Of a stretch of 64,000 nt of DNA, positions 27,679-35,035 are shown one piece after another. The notes beneath the pieces were generated by a model. That model was not told the origin of the DNA and did no database searches. It worked only from the letters and a program-made list of their open reading frames with translations. The translations under genes were made by a program, and so were the position numbers. Within the stretch, counting starts at the first letter, position 1; each line of letters opens with the position of its first letter. Source of the DNA: Paenibacillus lycopersici (GTDB taxonomy: Bacteria; Bacillota; Bacilli; Paenibacillales; Paenibacillaceae); NCBI RefSeq assembly GCF_010119935.1, contig NZ_CP048209.1, positions 2,041,501-2,105,500 on the forward strand, given 5' to 3'.

Positions 27679-28350
27679 ATGAAAGGAAATTCGTATTTTT
27701 CGCGCAAGCTTCACTCCTTGCTCGGCGTCATCCCGCTTGGCCTGTTCATTATCGAACACATGATAACGAACTTCTCGGCCTATGAGAAAGGACCGCAGGG
27801 ATTCGCGGACAGCGTCAAGTGGCTGAACGATCTGCCGCTCGTATTCTTCCTGGAGCTGATCGGCATTTGGCTGCCGCTTCTGTTCCACGGCGTCTACGGC
27901 CTGTACGTGGCTTACCAGTCCAACCTGAATTCCGGCCGCTTCCAGTACGGCCGCAACTGGGCGTTCACGCTGCAGCGGATTACGGGCGTGATTACCTTCA
28001 TCTTTATCTTCTGGCACTTGTACCAAACGAGGCTGCAAGTCGCGCTCGGCAACGTTACGCATGAGCAGCTGGGCAATGAGATGCACTCGATCACGTCGAA
28101 CGGCTTCTACTTCGTGCTTTACATTATCGGCATTCTCGCCGCTACGTTCCACTTCAGCAACGGCATGTGGGCCTTCCTCGTCAGCTGGGGCATTACGATC
28201 GGACCGCGCGCGCAGCGTGTCTCGTCTTACATTTGGATGGGCGTATTCGTCATCGTGGCGGTGTTGTTCCTGTTGTCGCTCGTGTCGTTCCGCGGCGACG
28301 AATTCAAGGAAGCGGCTTCCGCTGCCCTGCAAGCGACGAATCTCGTTTAA
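27679..28350 (+). CDS. sdhC: Succinate dehydrogenase cytochrome b558 subunit
   Basis: 223 residues, the membrane anchor that carries two haems and reduces menaquinone. Five membrane segments are visible; histidines in LHSLLG, IIEHMITNF, LLFHGVYG, FWHLYQTR and ATFHFSNG are positioned as in the B. subtilis b558 haem ligands. ATG 27679 follows AAGGAG by 12 bases. The frame is open upstream to a TTG at 27634, but that lacks support. First gene of sdhCAB. Confidence 0.93.
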   Translation: MKGNSYFSRKLHSLLGVIPLGLFIIEHMITNFSAYEKGPQGFADSVKWLNDLPLVFFLELIGIWLPLLFHGVYGLYVAYQSNLNSGRFQYGRNWAFTLQRITGVITFIFIFWHLYQTRLQVALGNVTHEQLGNEMHSITSNGFYFVLYIIGILAATFHFSNGMWAFLVSWGITIGPRAQRVSSYIWMGVFVIVAVLFLLSLVSFRGDEFKEAASAALQATNLV

Positions 28351-28374
28351 GTCTAAGACAAGGAGCGAAATGAA

Positions 28375-30123
28375 ATGGCTAAAAATAGAATGATTGTTGT
28401 CGGCGGCGGTCTCGCCGGCCTGATGGCTACGATTAAAGCGGCTGAAGCCGGCGTTCACGTCGACTTGTTCTCCGTCGTGCCGGTCAAGCGTTCGCACTCG
28501 GTGTGCGCGCAGGGCGGCATCAACGGCGCCGTGAATACGAAGGGCGAAGGCGACTCCACGTGGGAGCACTTCGACGATACGGTATACGGCGGCGACTTCC
28601 TGGCGAATCAACCGCCGGTTAAAGCAATGTGCGACGCCGCGCCGGGCATCATTCACTTGATGGACCGGATGGGCGTTATGTTCAGCCGCACGCCGGAAGG
28701 CTTGCTGGATTTCCGCCGCTTCGGCGGCACGCAATATCACCGTACCGCGTTCGCGGGCGCGACGACGGGCCAACAGCTGCTGTACGCGCTGGATGAGCAA
28801 GTTCGCCGCTGGGAAACGGCCGGCCTCGTCACGAAGCGCGAGCATTGGGAATTCACGGGCGCGATCCTGGACGACGACGGCGTGTGCCGCGGCATTACCG
28901 CGCAAGACCTGCGCTCGATGGAAGTTCATACCTTCGCTGCGGACGCGGTTATATTGGCAACCGGCGGCCCTGGCATTATTTTCGGCAAAACGACGAACTC
29001 CGTCATCAACACGGGCACGGCTGCAAGCGCCGTGTATCAACAAGGCGTGTATTACGGGAACGGCGAGTTCATCCAAATTCACCCGACGGCGATTCCCGGC
29101 GACGACAAGAACCGCCTGATGTCCGAATCCGCGCGCGGCGAAGGCGGACGGATCTGGACCTACAAGGACGGCAAGCCTTGGTACTTCCTCGAAGAGAAGT
29201 ATCCGGCGTACGGCAACCTGGTGCCGCGCGATATCGCCACTCGCGAAATCTTCGCGGTGTGCGTCGATCAGAAGCTCGGCATCAACGGCGAGAACAAGGT
29301 TTATCTTGACCTGTCCCATAAAGATCCGAAGGAGCTTGACGTGAAGCTCGGCGGTATTATCGAGATTTACGAGAAGTTCACGGGTGACGATCCGCGGAAA
29401 ATCCCGATGCAGATTTTCCCGGCGGTTCACTATTCGATGGGCGGTCTGTGGGTCGATTACAACCAAATGACGAACATTCCCGGCCTGTTCGCTTGCGGCG
29501 AATGCGATTATCAATACCACGGCGCGAACCGTCTCGGCGCGAACTCCCTGCTGTCCGCTATCTACGGCGGCATGATCACGGGGCCGAAAGCCGTCGAATA
29601 TCTCAAAGGCTTGAAGAAATCGGCCGAGGACCTTCCTTCCTCCGTCTTCGACCGCGAGAAGAAGCGCCAAACGGACAAGTACGAGAACATTCTTAAGATG
29701 GACGGCACGGAAAACGCCTACGTCCTGCATAAAGAGCTTGGCGAGCTGATGACGAACAACATGACCGTCGTTCGCTTCAATAAGCGTCTGGAAGAAACGA
29801 TCGCCTCGATCAAAGACCTGAAGCAGCGCTATCAGAAAATCAACATCAATGACACGGCGAGCTGGAACAACGCCGGCGTGGCGTTCACCCGCCAGCTGTG
29901 GAACATGCTGGAGCTGTCCGAAGCGATGACGCTCGGCGCCCTGATGCGGAACGAGAGCCGCGGCGCGCACTACAAGCCGGAATTCCCGGACCGCAACGAC
30001 GAGGAATTCCTCAAGACGACAAAAGCGAAATGGACGGCGGAAGGCCCGCAAATTTCGTACGAGGACGTCGACGTTTCGCTGATCAAGCCGCGTAAACGCG
30101 ACTATTCCAAGGACAAATCATAG
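28375..30123 (+). CDS. sdhA: Succinate dehydrogenase flavoprotein subunit
   Basis: 582 residues. FAD Rossmann motif GGGLAGLMATIKAAEAG (about 9-25), the histidyl-FAD region RSHSVCAQGGING, catalytic-site segments HPTAIPGDD and SESARGEGG, and the C-terminal FAD motif GANRLGANSLLSA. It oxidises succinate to fumarate on the cytoplasmic side and feeds electrons to SdhB. ATG 28375 follows AAGGAG, 24 bases after sdhC. Confidence 0.96.
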   Translation: MAKNRMIVVGGGLAGLMATIKAAEAGVHVDLFSVVPVKRSHSVCAQGGINGAVNTKGEGDSTWEHFDDTVYGGDFLANQPPVKAMCDAAPGIIHLMDRMGVMFSRTPEGLLDFRRFGGTQYHRTAFAGATTGQQLLYALDEQVRRWETAGLVTKREHWEFTGAILDDDGVCRGITAQDLRSMEVHTFAADAVILATGGPGIIFGKTTNSVINTGTAASAVYQQGVYYGNGEFIQIHPTAIPGDDKNRLMSESARGEGGRIWTYKDGKPWYFLEEKYPAYGNLVPRDIATREIFAVCVDQKLGINGENKVYLDLSHKDPKELDVKLGGIIEIYEKFTGDDPRKIPMQIFPAVHYSMGGLWVDYNQMTNIPGLFACGECDYQYHGANRLGANSLLSAIYGGMITGPKAVEYLKGLKKSAEDLPSSVFDREKKRQTDKYENILKMDGTENAYVLHKELGELMTNNMTVVRFNKRLEETIASIKDLKQRYQKININDTASWNNAGVAFTRQLWNMLELSEAMTLGALMRNESRGAHYKPEFPDRNDEEFLKTTKAKWTAEGPQISYEDVDVSLIKPRKRDYSKDKS

Positions 30124-30137
30124 GAAGGAGAATCACG

Positions 30138-30902
30138 ATGGCGGAAACAGCAGTAGCACAGAAAACGGTCAAGCTGATCATTACGCGCCAGGACGGTCCG
30201 GACAAAGCGTCGTACACGGAAGAGTTCGAAGTGCCGTACCGCGCGAACATGAACGTAATCAGCGCGCTGATGGAAATCCAGCGCAATCCGAAGAAGAGCG
30301 ACGGACAGAAGACGGCGCCCGTATGCTGGGAGTCGAACTGTCTCGAGGAGGTCTGCGGCGCTTGCTCCATGGTCATCAACGGCAAGCCGCGTCAAGCGTG
30401 CAGCTCGCTGATCGATAAACTGGAACAGCCGGTTCGCCTGGCTCCGATGAAGACGTTCCCGGTCGTCCGCGACCTGGTCATCAACCGCGAGCGCATGTTC
30501 AATGCGCTGAAGCGCGTCAAGGCATGGATCCCGATCGACGGTACGTACGATCTCGGCCCTGGCCCGCGCATGGCGGAAACGAAACGCCAATGGGCGTACG
30601 AGCTGTCCAAGTGCATGACATGCGGCGTCTGCCTGGAGGCATGCCCGAACGTCAACGACCGCAACAGCTTCATCGGTCCTGCGGCGATCTCGCAGGTTCG
30701 CTTGTTCAACGCGCATCCGACGGGCGAAATGCACAAGGAAGAGCGTCTGGAAGCGCTGATGGACGACGGCGGCATCGAAGGCTGCGGCAATTCGCAGAAC
30801 TGCGTGCGCTCCTGTCCGAAGGGCATTCCGCTGACGACGTCGATCGCGGCGATCAATAAGGATACGACGAAGCATTTGTTCAAGACATGGCTTGGCATGT
30901 AG
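30138..30902 (+). CDS. sdhB: Succinate dehydrogenase iron-sulfur subunit
   Basis: 254 residues. Three cluster motifs are complete: CWESNCLEEVCGACSM for [2Fe-2S] (about 57-72), CMTCGVCLEACP and CGNSQNCVRSCPKGIP for the [4Fe-4S] and [3Fe-4S] clusters. It passes electrons from SdhA to the b558 anchor. ATG 30138 follows AGGAAGGAG 14 bases after sdhA; a terminator closes the operon. Confidence 0.96.
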   Translation: MAETAVAQKTVKLIITRQDGPDKASYTEEFEVPYRANMNVISALMEIQRNPKKSDGQKTAPVCWESNCLEEVCGACSMVINGKPRQACSSLIDKLEQPVRLAPMKTFPVVRDLVINRERMFNALKRVKAWIPIDGTYDLGPGPRMAETKRQWAYELSKCMTCGVCLEACPNVNDRNSFIGPAAISQVRLFNAHPTGEMHKEERLEALMDDGGIEGCGNSQNCVRSCPKGIPLTTSIAAINKDTTKHLFKTWLGM

Positions 30903-30918
30903 CTTCGGTTTGAGGAAT

Positions 30919-30946
30919 AAAGGCGCTCCTTTGCGGGGCGCCTTTT
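30919..30946 (+). terminator. sdhCAB terminator
   Basis: AAAGGCGC pairs with GCGCCTTT, followed by a short T tract. Confidence 0.8.
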
Positions 30947-30995
30947 GCTTTGGGCATCGCTTAGGGCAGGGGCAGGAGGCGGCTCCCTGGGGGCC

Positions 30996-31081
30996 GGCAC
31001 TCCGTGCGGATGTTACGGTGAGCGCTCCCGTGGTGCTTCGCACCAAAGTCGCTCTCATTCGTAACTTCCGTGCTCCGTGCC
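30996..31081. repeat. 86-bp palindromic element, copy 1
   Basis: Arms GGCAC...GTGCC, GGATGTTACG...CGTAACTTCC and a GAGCG/CGCTC zone surround a perfect inner hairpin GGTGCTTCGCACC. It begins about 50 bases after the sdhB terminator. Part of a three-copy array with about 75-100 bp GC-rich linkers that also share sequence (GGCCGCAGCCGTA). Confidence 0.9.
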
Positions 31082-31180
31082 TTCGAGGCGGCCGCAGCCG
31101 TATTGTCGGGATGCCTGTCGCGGGGGGAGGCGGCGCGAGAAGGCGCAGGGAAGGCGGGCAGGAAGTGGCTCCCCGGGGCC

Positions 31181-31265
31181 GGCACTCCGTACGGATGTTA
31201 CGATGAGCGCTCCCGTGGTGCTTCGCACCAAAGTCGCTCTCATTCGTAACTTCCGTGCTCCGTGC
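31181..31265. repeat. 86-bp palindromic element, copy 2
   Basis: Same core as copy 1 with a few substitutions, 185 bases further on. The inner GGTGCTTCGCACC hairpin and the TTACG/CGTAA arms are unchanged. Confidence 0.9.
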
Positions 31266-31340
31266 TTCCGGGGTGGCCGCAGCCGTACCATCGGGAAGGC
31301 TTCCGCGGCGGGCGGAGCAGGAGGCGGCTCCCTGGGGGCC

Positions 31341-31426
31341 GGCACTTCGTGCGAATGTTACGATGAGCGCTCCCGTGGTGCTTCGCACCAAAGTCGCTCT
31401 CATGCGTAACTTCCGTGCTCCGTGCC
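31341..31426. repeat. 86-bp palindromic element, copy 3
   Basis: Same core 160 bases after copy 2. Changes fall in CTTCGTGCGAATG and CATGCGTAAC; the inner hairpin is again unchanged. Confidence 0.9.
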
Positions 31427-31601
31427 TCCTGGTCGCCGCCGCCGTGCCGTCGCGATGCCTGTCGCAGGGGAGGCGTCGCCGGAAGAAGGTCGCGGCTTTA
31501 ATAAACCTGCGCCGGGGCAGTAGGACAGCAGGCCGGCTCGTCCGGGCGAGGGGTACGTATCATGTTGCCTGTTGCTGCGTTTGGCGCCGCGCCAAGGTCG
31601 C

Positions 31602-31731
31602 GGACATACGATCCGTTATTTGTTGAAAATCTCCCTTTTTCAAAGACGGCTCGGACTTAGGATCCGCTATTTGCCGATGTGAGCATCGAAAATCTCGCAT
31701 TTGATCGAAATAACGAATCTGGTGCTCTTCC
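31602..31731. repeat. Short GATCCGTTATTTG repeats left of the IS
   Basis: Two direct copies (31602-31622 GGACATACGATCCGTTATTT..., and 31653-31673 with GATCCGCTATTTG), each followed by GAAAATCTC, plus an inverted copy at 31708-31727 (AAATAACGAATCTGGTG). A further inverted copy lies right of the IS at 33063-33082. Confidence 0.7.
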
Positions 31732-31752
31732 GTCAATAAAGTGGACAAGAAA

Positions 31753-32577
31753 TTATGCATTTTTTTCGTAATAAAGTTGCTCAAATAGATACGGCGAAAT
31801 GTAGCCGAGTGTGCTGTTCGAGCGTTTGCGGTTGTAAAAGAACTCCAGGTAGCGGTAGATTTCCTGGTATGCCTCTGCCTGGGTTTTAAACTTAGGATTG
31901 CAGTAGATCAATTCGCGTTTCAAGATGCTGTGGTACGCCTCGATACAAGCGTTATCGTAGCAGTTGCCTCTGCGACTCATGCTGGCTTCCATTTTGTACT
32001 TCTTGAGCTGCTTGCGGTATTCTTTGGACGCGTATTGCGATCCGCGATCAGAGTGATGAATGAGACCCTTTGCTGGTTTCTTAGCCGCGTACGCTTGCTT
32101 CAAGGCGTCCAAAACCAAATCTGTCGTCATGGTATTGCTAAGCTTCCAGCCTACGATTTGCTTCGTGTATAAATCCAAAATGCTAGCCAGGTAAAGCTTC
32201 CCTTGGCGGCAGGGGATATACGTAATATCCGCTACCCACTTCTGGTTCGGTTTCGTTGCGGTAAAATCTTGCTGAAGCACGTTTGGCGCAATCGGCAGTT
32301 GGTGTTTAGAATCTGTCGTGGTCACTCTGAATTTCCCCGACATGCACGAGCGAAGGTTGTTCTCTTTCATGATCTTGCCTACCGTGCGTTCAGAGACGAC
32401 CCAGCCTTCTTTGACGAGCTCATTGTGTATGCGCGGGCTGCCGTAGCGTTTCTGTGAGTCGTAGAAGTGCCACGTAATCCTTTCAGTGAGCTGCTTTTTA
32501 CGCAGTTGACGCTCGGAAGGCGTTGCTTCAAGCCATTTGTAATAGCCGCTCTTGGATACTCCTAAGACTACGCACAT
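31753..32577 (-). CDS. IS3-family transposase OrfB (DDE integrase core)
   Basis: 274 residues from ATG 32577, preceded in the same frame by open sequence back to the slippery site. The HTH_21 region (KRYGSPRIHNELVKEGW) is followed by the rve catalytic core with D in WVADITYI, D in HHSDRGSQY and E in NACIEAYHS: the DDE triad is intact, with the usual NSTLGYISP C-terminal motif. The active product is expected to be the OrfAB fusion made by -1 frameshifting. Confidence 0.93.
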   Translation of the reverse strand: MCVVLGVSKSGYYKWLEATPSERQLRKKQLTERITWHFYDSQKRYGSPRIHNELVKEGWVVSERTVGKIMKENNLRSCMSGKFRVTTTDSKHQLPIAPNVLQQDFTATKPNQKWVADITYIPCRQGKLYLASILDLYTKQIVGWKLSNTMTTDLVLDALKQAYAAKKPAKGLIHHSDRGSQYASKEYRKQLKKYKMEASMSRRGNCYDNACIEAYHSILKRELIYCNPKFKTQAEAYQEIYRYLEFFYNRKRSNSTLGYISPYLFEQLYYEKNA

Positions 32578-32624
32578 TTTCTCGACTCGGAACTCGGAGC
32601 GGTGTTCGTCGATGAGCTGGAACC

Positions 32625-32945
32625 TTAGTTCTTTGCTTTGCTGAAAATGTGCAATGCTTTTTTTAGGATAGCGAGCTCTTCTTTCATGTCTTCGAGCTCG
32701 CGTTCTTTACGGCGGTTCTCCAGCTCAGCATCCTTTAGTGACTGTTCGAGGAGTTTGATTTTCTCAGGGTGATTCACCACCGGCTCCTTTTCGAACTGTC
32801 GGTACTGTGTCATCCATTGACTCAGCGTACTTTTGGGGATATTCAACTCCTCACTCAGATCCGAAAGGGACTTCGTTTGCTCCTGCACGAATCGCACTGT
32901 TTGTCTCTTAAATTCTTCGTTGTATCGTTGCCGTTGTTCCCCCAT
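32625..32945 (-). CDS. IS3-family transposase OrfA (HTH and leucine zipper)
   Basis: 106 residues from ATG 32945 behind GAGGTG. HTH_Tnp_1: YNEEFKRQTVRFVQEQTKSLSDLSEELNIPKSTLSQWMTQYR. The heptad-rich C-terminal helix (LLEQSLKDAELENRRKERELEDMKEELAILKKAL) mediates oligomerisation. It binds the IS ends. The frameshift site lies within the last codons. Confidence 0.92.
   Translation of the reverse strand: MGEQRQRYNEEFKRQTVRFVQEQTKSLSDLSEELNIPKSTLSQWMTQYRQFEKEPVVNHPEKIKLLEQSLKDAELENRRKERELEDMKEELAILKKALHIFSKAKN
32657..32664 (-). promoter_or_regulatory. Probable -1 ribosomal frameshift site
   Basis: Seven A then G on the minus strand. In the orfA frame it reads CTA AAA AAA GCA, i.e. A AAA AAA; slipping back one base joins the open frame that continues into orfB without a stop. 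IS3-family fusion transposases are made this way. Confidence 0.8.
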
Positions 32946-33062
32946 AGTGGACACCTCTTCTTATTCGTTACGTGTATTATCCTGTGTTCGTTAAGCGTGT
33001 GTCCACTATTAATACTAACTGCATGGTGTCCGAAAGATGTGAAAATGAATGTCAATTCGGAC

Positions 33063-33082
33063 GAATAACGGATCTGGTGTCC
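33063..33082. repeat. Short repeat copy right of the IS
   Basis: GAATAACGGATCTGGTGTCC matches the inverted copy at 31708-31727 left of the IS; the upstream GATGTGA (33038) also matches 31676. The two form diverged direct repeats around the IS. Confidence 0.65.
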
Positions 33083-33187
33083 GTAAGGCAAGCGGCAGTG
33101 CTGTCCTAGTACTAGTCCGTCATGATGATAGCAGTTGCGCCTGCTTGCGCAGGCTGCGCGTGCGCGATGGCGCCGCTCAATGCTTCC

Positions 33188-33281
33188 GCCCACGAGCCGA
33201 TGCCCGGCTTTAGGAACGGCTGCGGCGCCATTCCGACGCCTGCCGCCCCTCAAGGCCGCCGCCCACGAGCCGATGCCCGGC
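33188..33281. repeat. Duplicated 21-bp GC-rich segment
   Basis: A 21-base segment (CCACGAGCCGATGCCCGG plus flanking bases) occurs identically at 33188-33208 and 33261-33281. No gene is recognised here. Confidence 0.7.
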
Positions 33282-33301
33282 ATCAAGCCCGGCTGCCGCT
33301 G

Positions 33302-33478
33302 TACACCAGACCAACGCACCAAACCAGCACAGCAGACCAGCACAGCAAGCCTGCACAGCACACCAGCAGGCCAGCACACCAGACCAGCACAGCAAGCCAG
33401 TACACCAAACCAGCACAGCAGGCCAGCGCACGAAACCAGCGCAGCAGGCCAGCGCACCACGCCGGCACACCAGGCCGC
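33302..33478. repeat. 13-bp minisatellite
   Basis: About 14 tandem units of the form CACAGCAGACCAG / CACACCAGGCCAG, period 13 with one 8-base unit (33367-33374). The C/A-rich strand is the plus strand. Period 13 does not preserve a reading frame, and no start signal precedes it. Confidence 0.88.
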
Positions 33479-33493
33479 TCCCCCCGCTAAGCC

Positions 33494-33530
33494 GCGAAGC
33501 CCGACGCCGGCAATCGGCGTCGGGCTTCGC
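33494..33530. other. Perfect GC-rich hairpin
   Basis: GCGAAGCCCGACGCCG pairs with CGGCGTCGGGCTTCGC over 16 bases with a CAATC-type loop. No T run on either side; it stands beside the hxlR terminator. Confidence 0.75.
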
Positions 33531-33535
33531 AACAC

Positions 33536-33566
33536 AAAAGGGCTGTTCCGCATGGGAACAGCCCTT
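33536..33566 (-). terminator. Terminator of the HxlR-family gene
   Basis: On the minus strand AAGGGCTGTTCC pairs with GGAACAGCCCTT, followed by TTGTG. Confidence 0.8.
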
Positions 33567-33604
33567 CCTTGCTATAACAGCCCAAGCCGCTCAGGATCGG
33601 CGGC

Positions 33605-33913
33605 TTAGCACCAATGTTCGCCCCAATCTTGAATGGATTGGATAACGGGCTCAAGTCCTCGCCCTTTCTTGGTCAATTCATATTCAATCCGAACGGGCAT
33701 CTCGGGATAGACATTACGTTTAATGATCTCGCAATGCTCCAATTCCTTCATCCGGTCGGTCAACATTTTGTCGCTCATTTCCGGAATTTGTTCTTTGATT
33801 TCCTTGAACCGTTTCGGTCCACCCAGAAGGACGCGTATAATCAGAGCGATCCACTTCTTGCCTAACAATTCAGTCGCGCATTCGTACTTTGGGCACATTT
33901 TGGAATAATCCAC
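33605..33913 (-). CDS. HxlR family regulator, YodB-like redox sensor
   Basis: 102 residues. Winged HTH of the HxlR family: CPKYECATELLGKKWIAL, GPKRFKEIKEQIPEMSDKML, RMKELEHCEIIKRNVYPEMP, RIEYELTKKGRGL. The match to B. subtilis YodB is close, including the N-terminal cysteine (Cys7 here, Cys6 in YodB) that senses quinones and diamide; Cys102 is the C-terminal residue, and Cys12 and Cys58 are extra. Such proteins repress detoxification reductases until oxidised. The upstream region carries a repeated ATTGTAA. The target genes are not obvious: neighbours are repeats and a DUF695-RraB protein. Confidence 0.88.
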   Translation of the reverse strand: MDYSKMCPKYECATELLGKKWIALIIRVLLGGPKRFKEIKEQIPEMSDKMLTDRMKELEHCEIIKRNVYPEMPVRIEYELTKKGRGLEPVIQSIQDWGEHWC

Positions 33914-33939
33914 GTTATCACCCCTCTTTCGCTCCCTCT

Positions 33940-33963
33940 ATTGTAACACAGGACAAATTGTAA
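33940..33963. promoter_or_regulatory. Direct repeat ATTGTAA upstream of the HxlR gene
   Basis: ATTGTAA at 33940-33946 and 33957-33963, 17 bases apart, about 30-50 bases before the start. One copy, read on the minus strand as TTACAAT, could serve as the -10 (TACAAT). An autoregulatory site is plausible. Confidence 0.4.
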
Positions 33964-34116
33964 AGGGAATGGATATTCGGCTTGTGCCGAAGAATACTTT
34001 TCATTTGCTATCAACTATAGTAAAGTAAGTTTGAATTGAGAGACATAATATGACAATCTATTATTTTATTCCCGGGCGGTGCCGAAATATTTTCTAGGAC
34101 GTGTCGAAAACAGGCC

Positions 34117-34125
34117 TGTTATAAT
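34117..34125 (+). promoter_or_regulatory. Extended -10 promoter of the DUF695-RraB gene
   Basis: TGTTATAAT about 44 bases before the ATG at 34169; no strong -35. Confidence 0.5.
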
Positions 34126-34168
34126 AGAGGGACAGACGAATGCGATAGACAAGGTATCGAGGTGTGCA

Positions 34169-35035
34169 ATGACAGACAACTGGGGTTTCTATGAACGCCG
34201 CGCCGGCGGTGAGCAGATGCGCGTTCTCGTTAATATCGGGCATCGGGCGACGGCGCCGCTTGAAGGATATACGGAGCTGTTGTCCGTGACGGTCAATTTG
34301 TATCCGGTCCGTGAGAATACGCGCAATAACCGGCAATTCATCATCCAGCTGGAGGAGCTTGAAGCGAAGCTGGAGCATTGGCTGAACGGCACGGCGGATG
34401 CGGTGTACGTCGGCCGGATCAACGCCGCGACGCGGCTGGAGTTCTATTATTACGCGAAGGAAGGCCTAACCGGGGGAAATGCGATTCGCGCATGGCTGGA
34501 CGAGCATTGGCCGCACCGCGCGCAGTCGTATTCGAAGTCGGATCCGGAGTGGGAGTTCTACCGCTTCCTGATGCCGAGCGCGCTGGAAGAGCTGTTCGTT
34601 CATAATGCGCAAATGATCTATGCGCTCATTCATAAAGGCGATAAGATCGCGGAGCCTCGCATCGTGTATCACTGGCTGCTGTTTCGCGAGGCGGAGGACA
34701 GGGTCGAAATGGAAGAGCTGCTTCAAAGCGAGGGCTACGCGATCGAGAAAGGCAAGGAGAGCAAGCCGGAGGACGACTTCCCGTATCCGCTCGTGATCAG
34801 CAAGTACGAGGACGTACGCCTGGATACGATTAATGCCCGCGTGCGCGAGCTGTACCAGCTGCTCGACGGGCGGGCGGGCCGCTACGACGGCTGGGGCTCC
34901 ACGATGCGGCTGTCGGCCGCGATGCGGTTTCGCTGGTATATGAAGCGCCGCAAGGAAGCGGTGCAATCCGCATGCCGCCGGCTGTTCATGCGCGGCCAAT
35001 CACAACCGAATCAGAATCAGCCCGGCAATCGTTAA
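34169..35035 (+). CDS. DUF695 - RraB (ribonuclease E inhibitor-like) two-domain protein
   Basis: 288 residues from ATG 34169 with GAGGTG upstream. The N-terminal 150 residues resemble DUF695 (WGFYERR, VNLYPVRENTRNNRQ, LEFYYYAKEG). The C-terminal part from about 175 resembles RraB: RIVYHWLLFREAEDRVEMEE, LQSEGYAIEKG, YPLVISKYEDV and the diagnostic RYDGWGSTM. RraB restrains RNase E in proteobacteria, but most Firmicutes of this type use RNase Y, so the partner here is unknown. The 3' end overlaps the convergent EamA gene by 36 bases. Confidence 0.75.
   Translation: MTDNWGFYERRAGGEQMRVLVNIGHRATAPLEGYTELLSVTVNLYPVRENTRNNRQFIIQLEELEAKLEHWLNGTADAVYVGRINAATRLEFYYYAKEGLTGGNAIRAWLDEHWPHRAQSYSKSDPEWEFYRFLMPSALEELFVHNAQMIYALIHKGDKIAEPRIVYHWLLFREAEDRVEMEELLQSEGYAIEKGKESKPEDDFPYPLVISKYEDVRLDTINARVRELYQLLDGRAGRYDGWGSTMRLSAAMRFRWYMKRRKEAVQSACRRLFMRGQSQPNQNQPGNR

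Larger units (their letters stand above)
31742..33005 (-). mobile_element. IS3-family (IS150-like) insertion sequence, complete
   Basis: 1264 bases bounded by TGGACA at the left and TGTCCA at the right (AGTGGACA/TGTCCACT if the next two bases are included). It contains overlapping-frame orfA and orfB joined by a probable programmed -1 frameshift. Both genes are intact, so it may still be active. No convincing target-site duplication is visible. It sits between diverged copies of a short repeat. Confidence 0.88.

Noticed and set aside
27574..30051. 825-codon open frame on the minus strand across sdhC-sdhA
   Set aside because: Antisense to clearly real genes; biased composition from codon mirror effect.
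30102..31403. 433-codon minus-strand frame with repeated peptide blocks over the palindromic array
   Set aside because: The repeats come from the 86-bp elements; it runs antisense into sdhB and has no ribosome site.
30996..31426. CRISPR-like array
   Set aside because: Repeats are 86 bp with related, not unique, linkers; spacing 185 and 160; no cas genes.
33302..33478. CRISPR array or repetitive coding region
   Set aside because: Period 13 without spacers, and 13 is not a multiple of three; no start signal.
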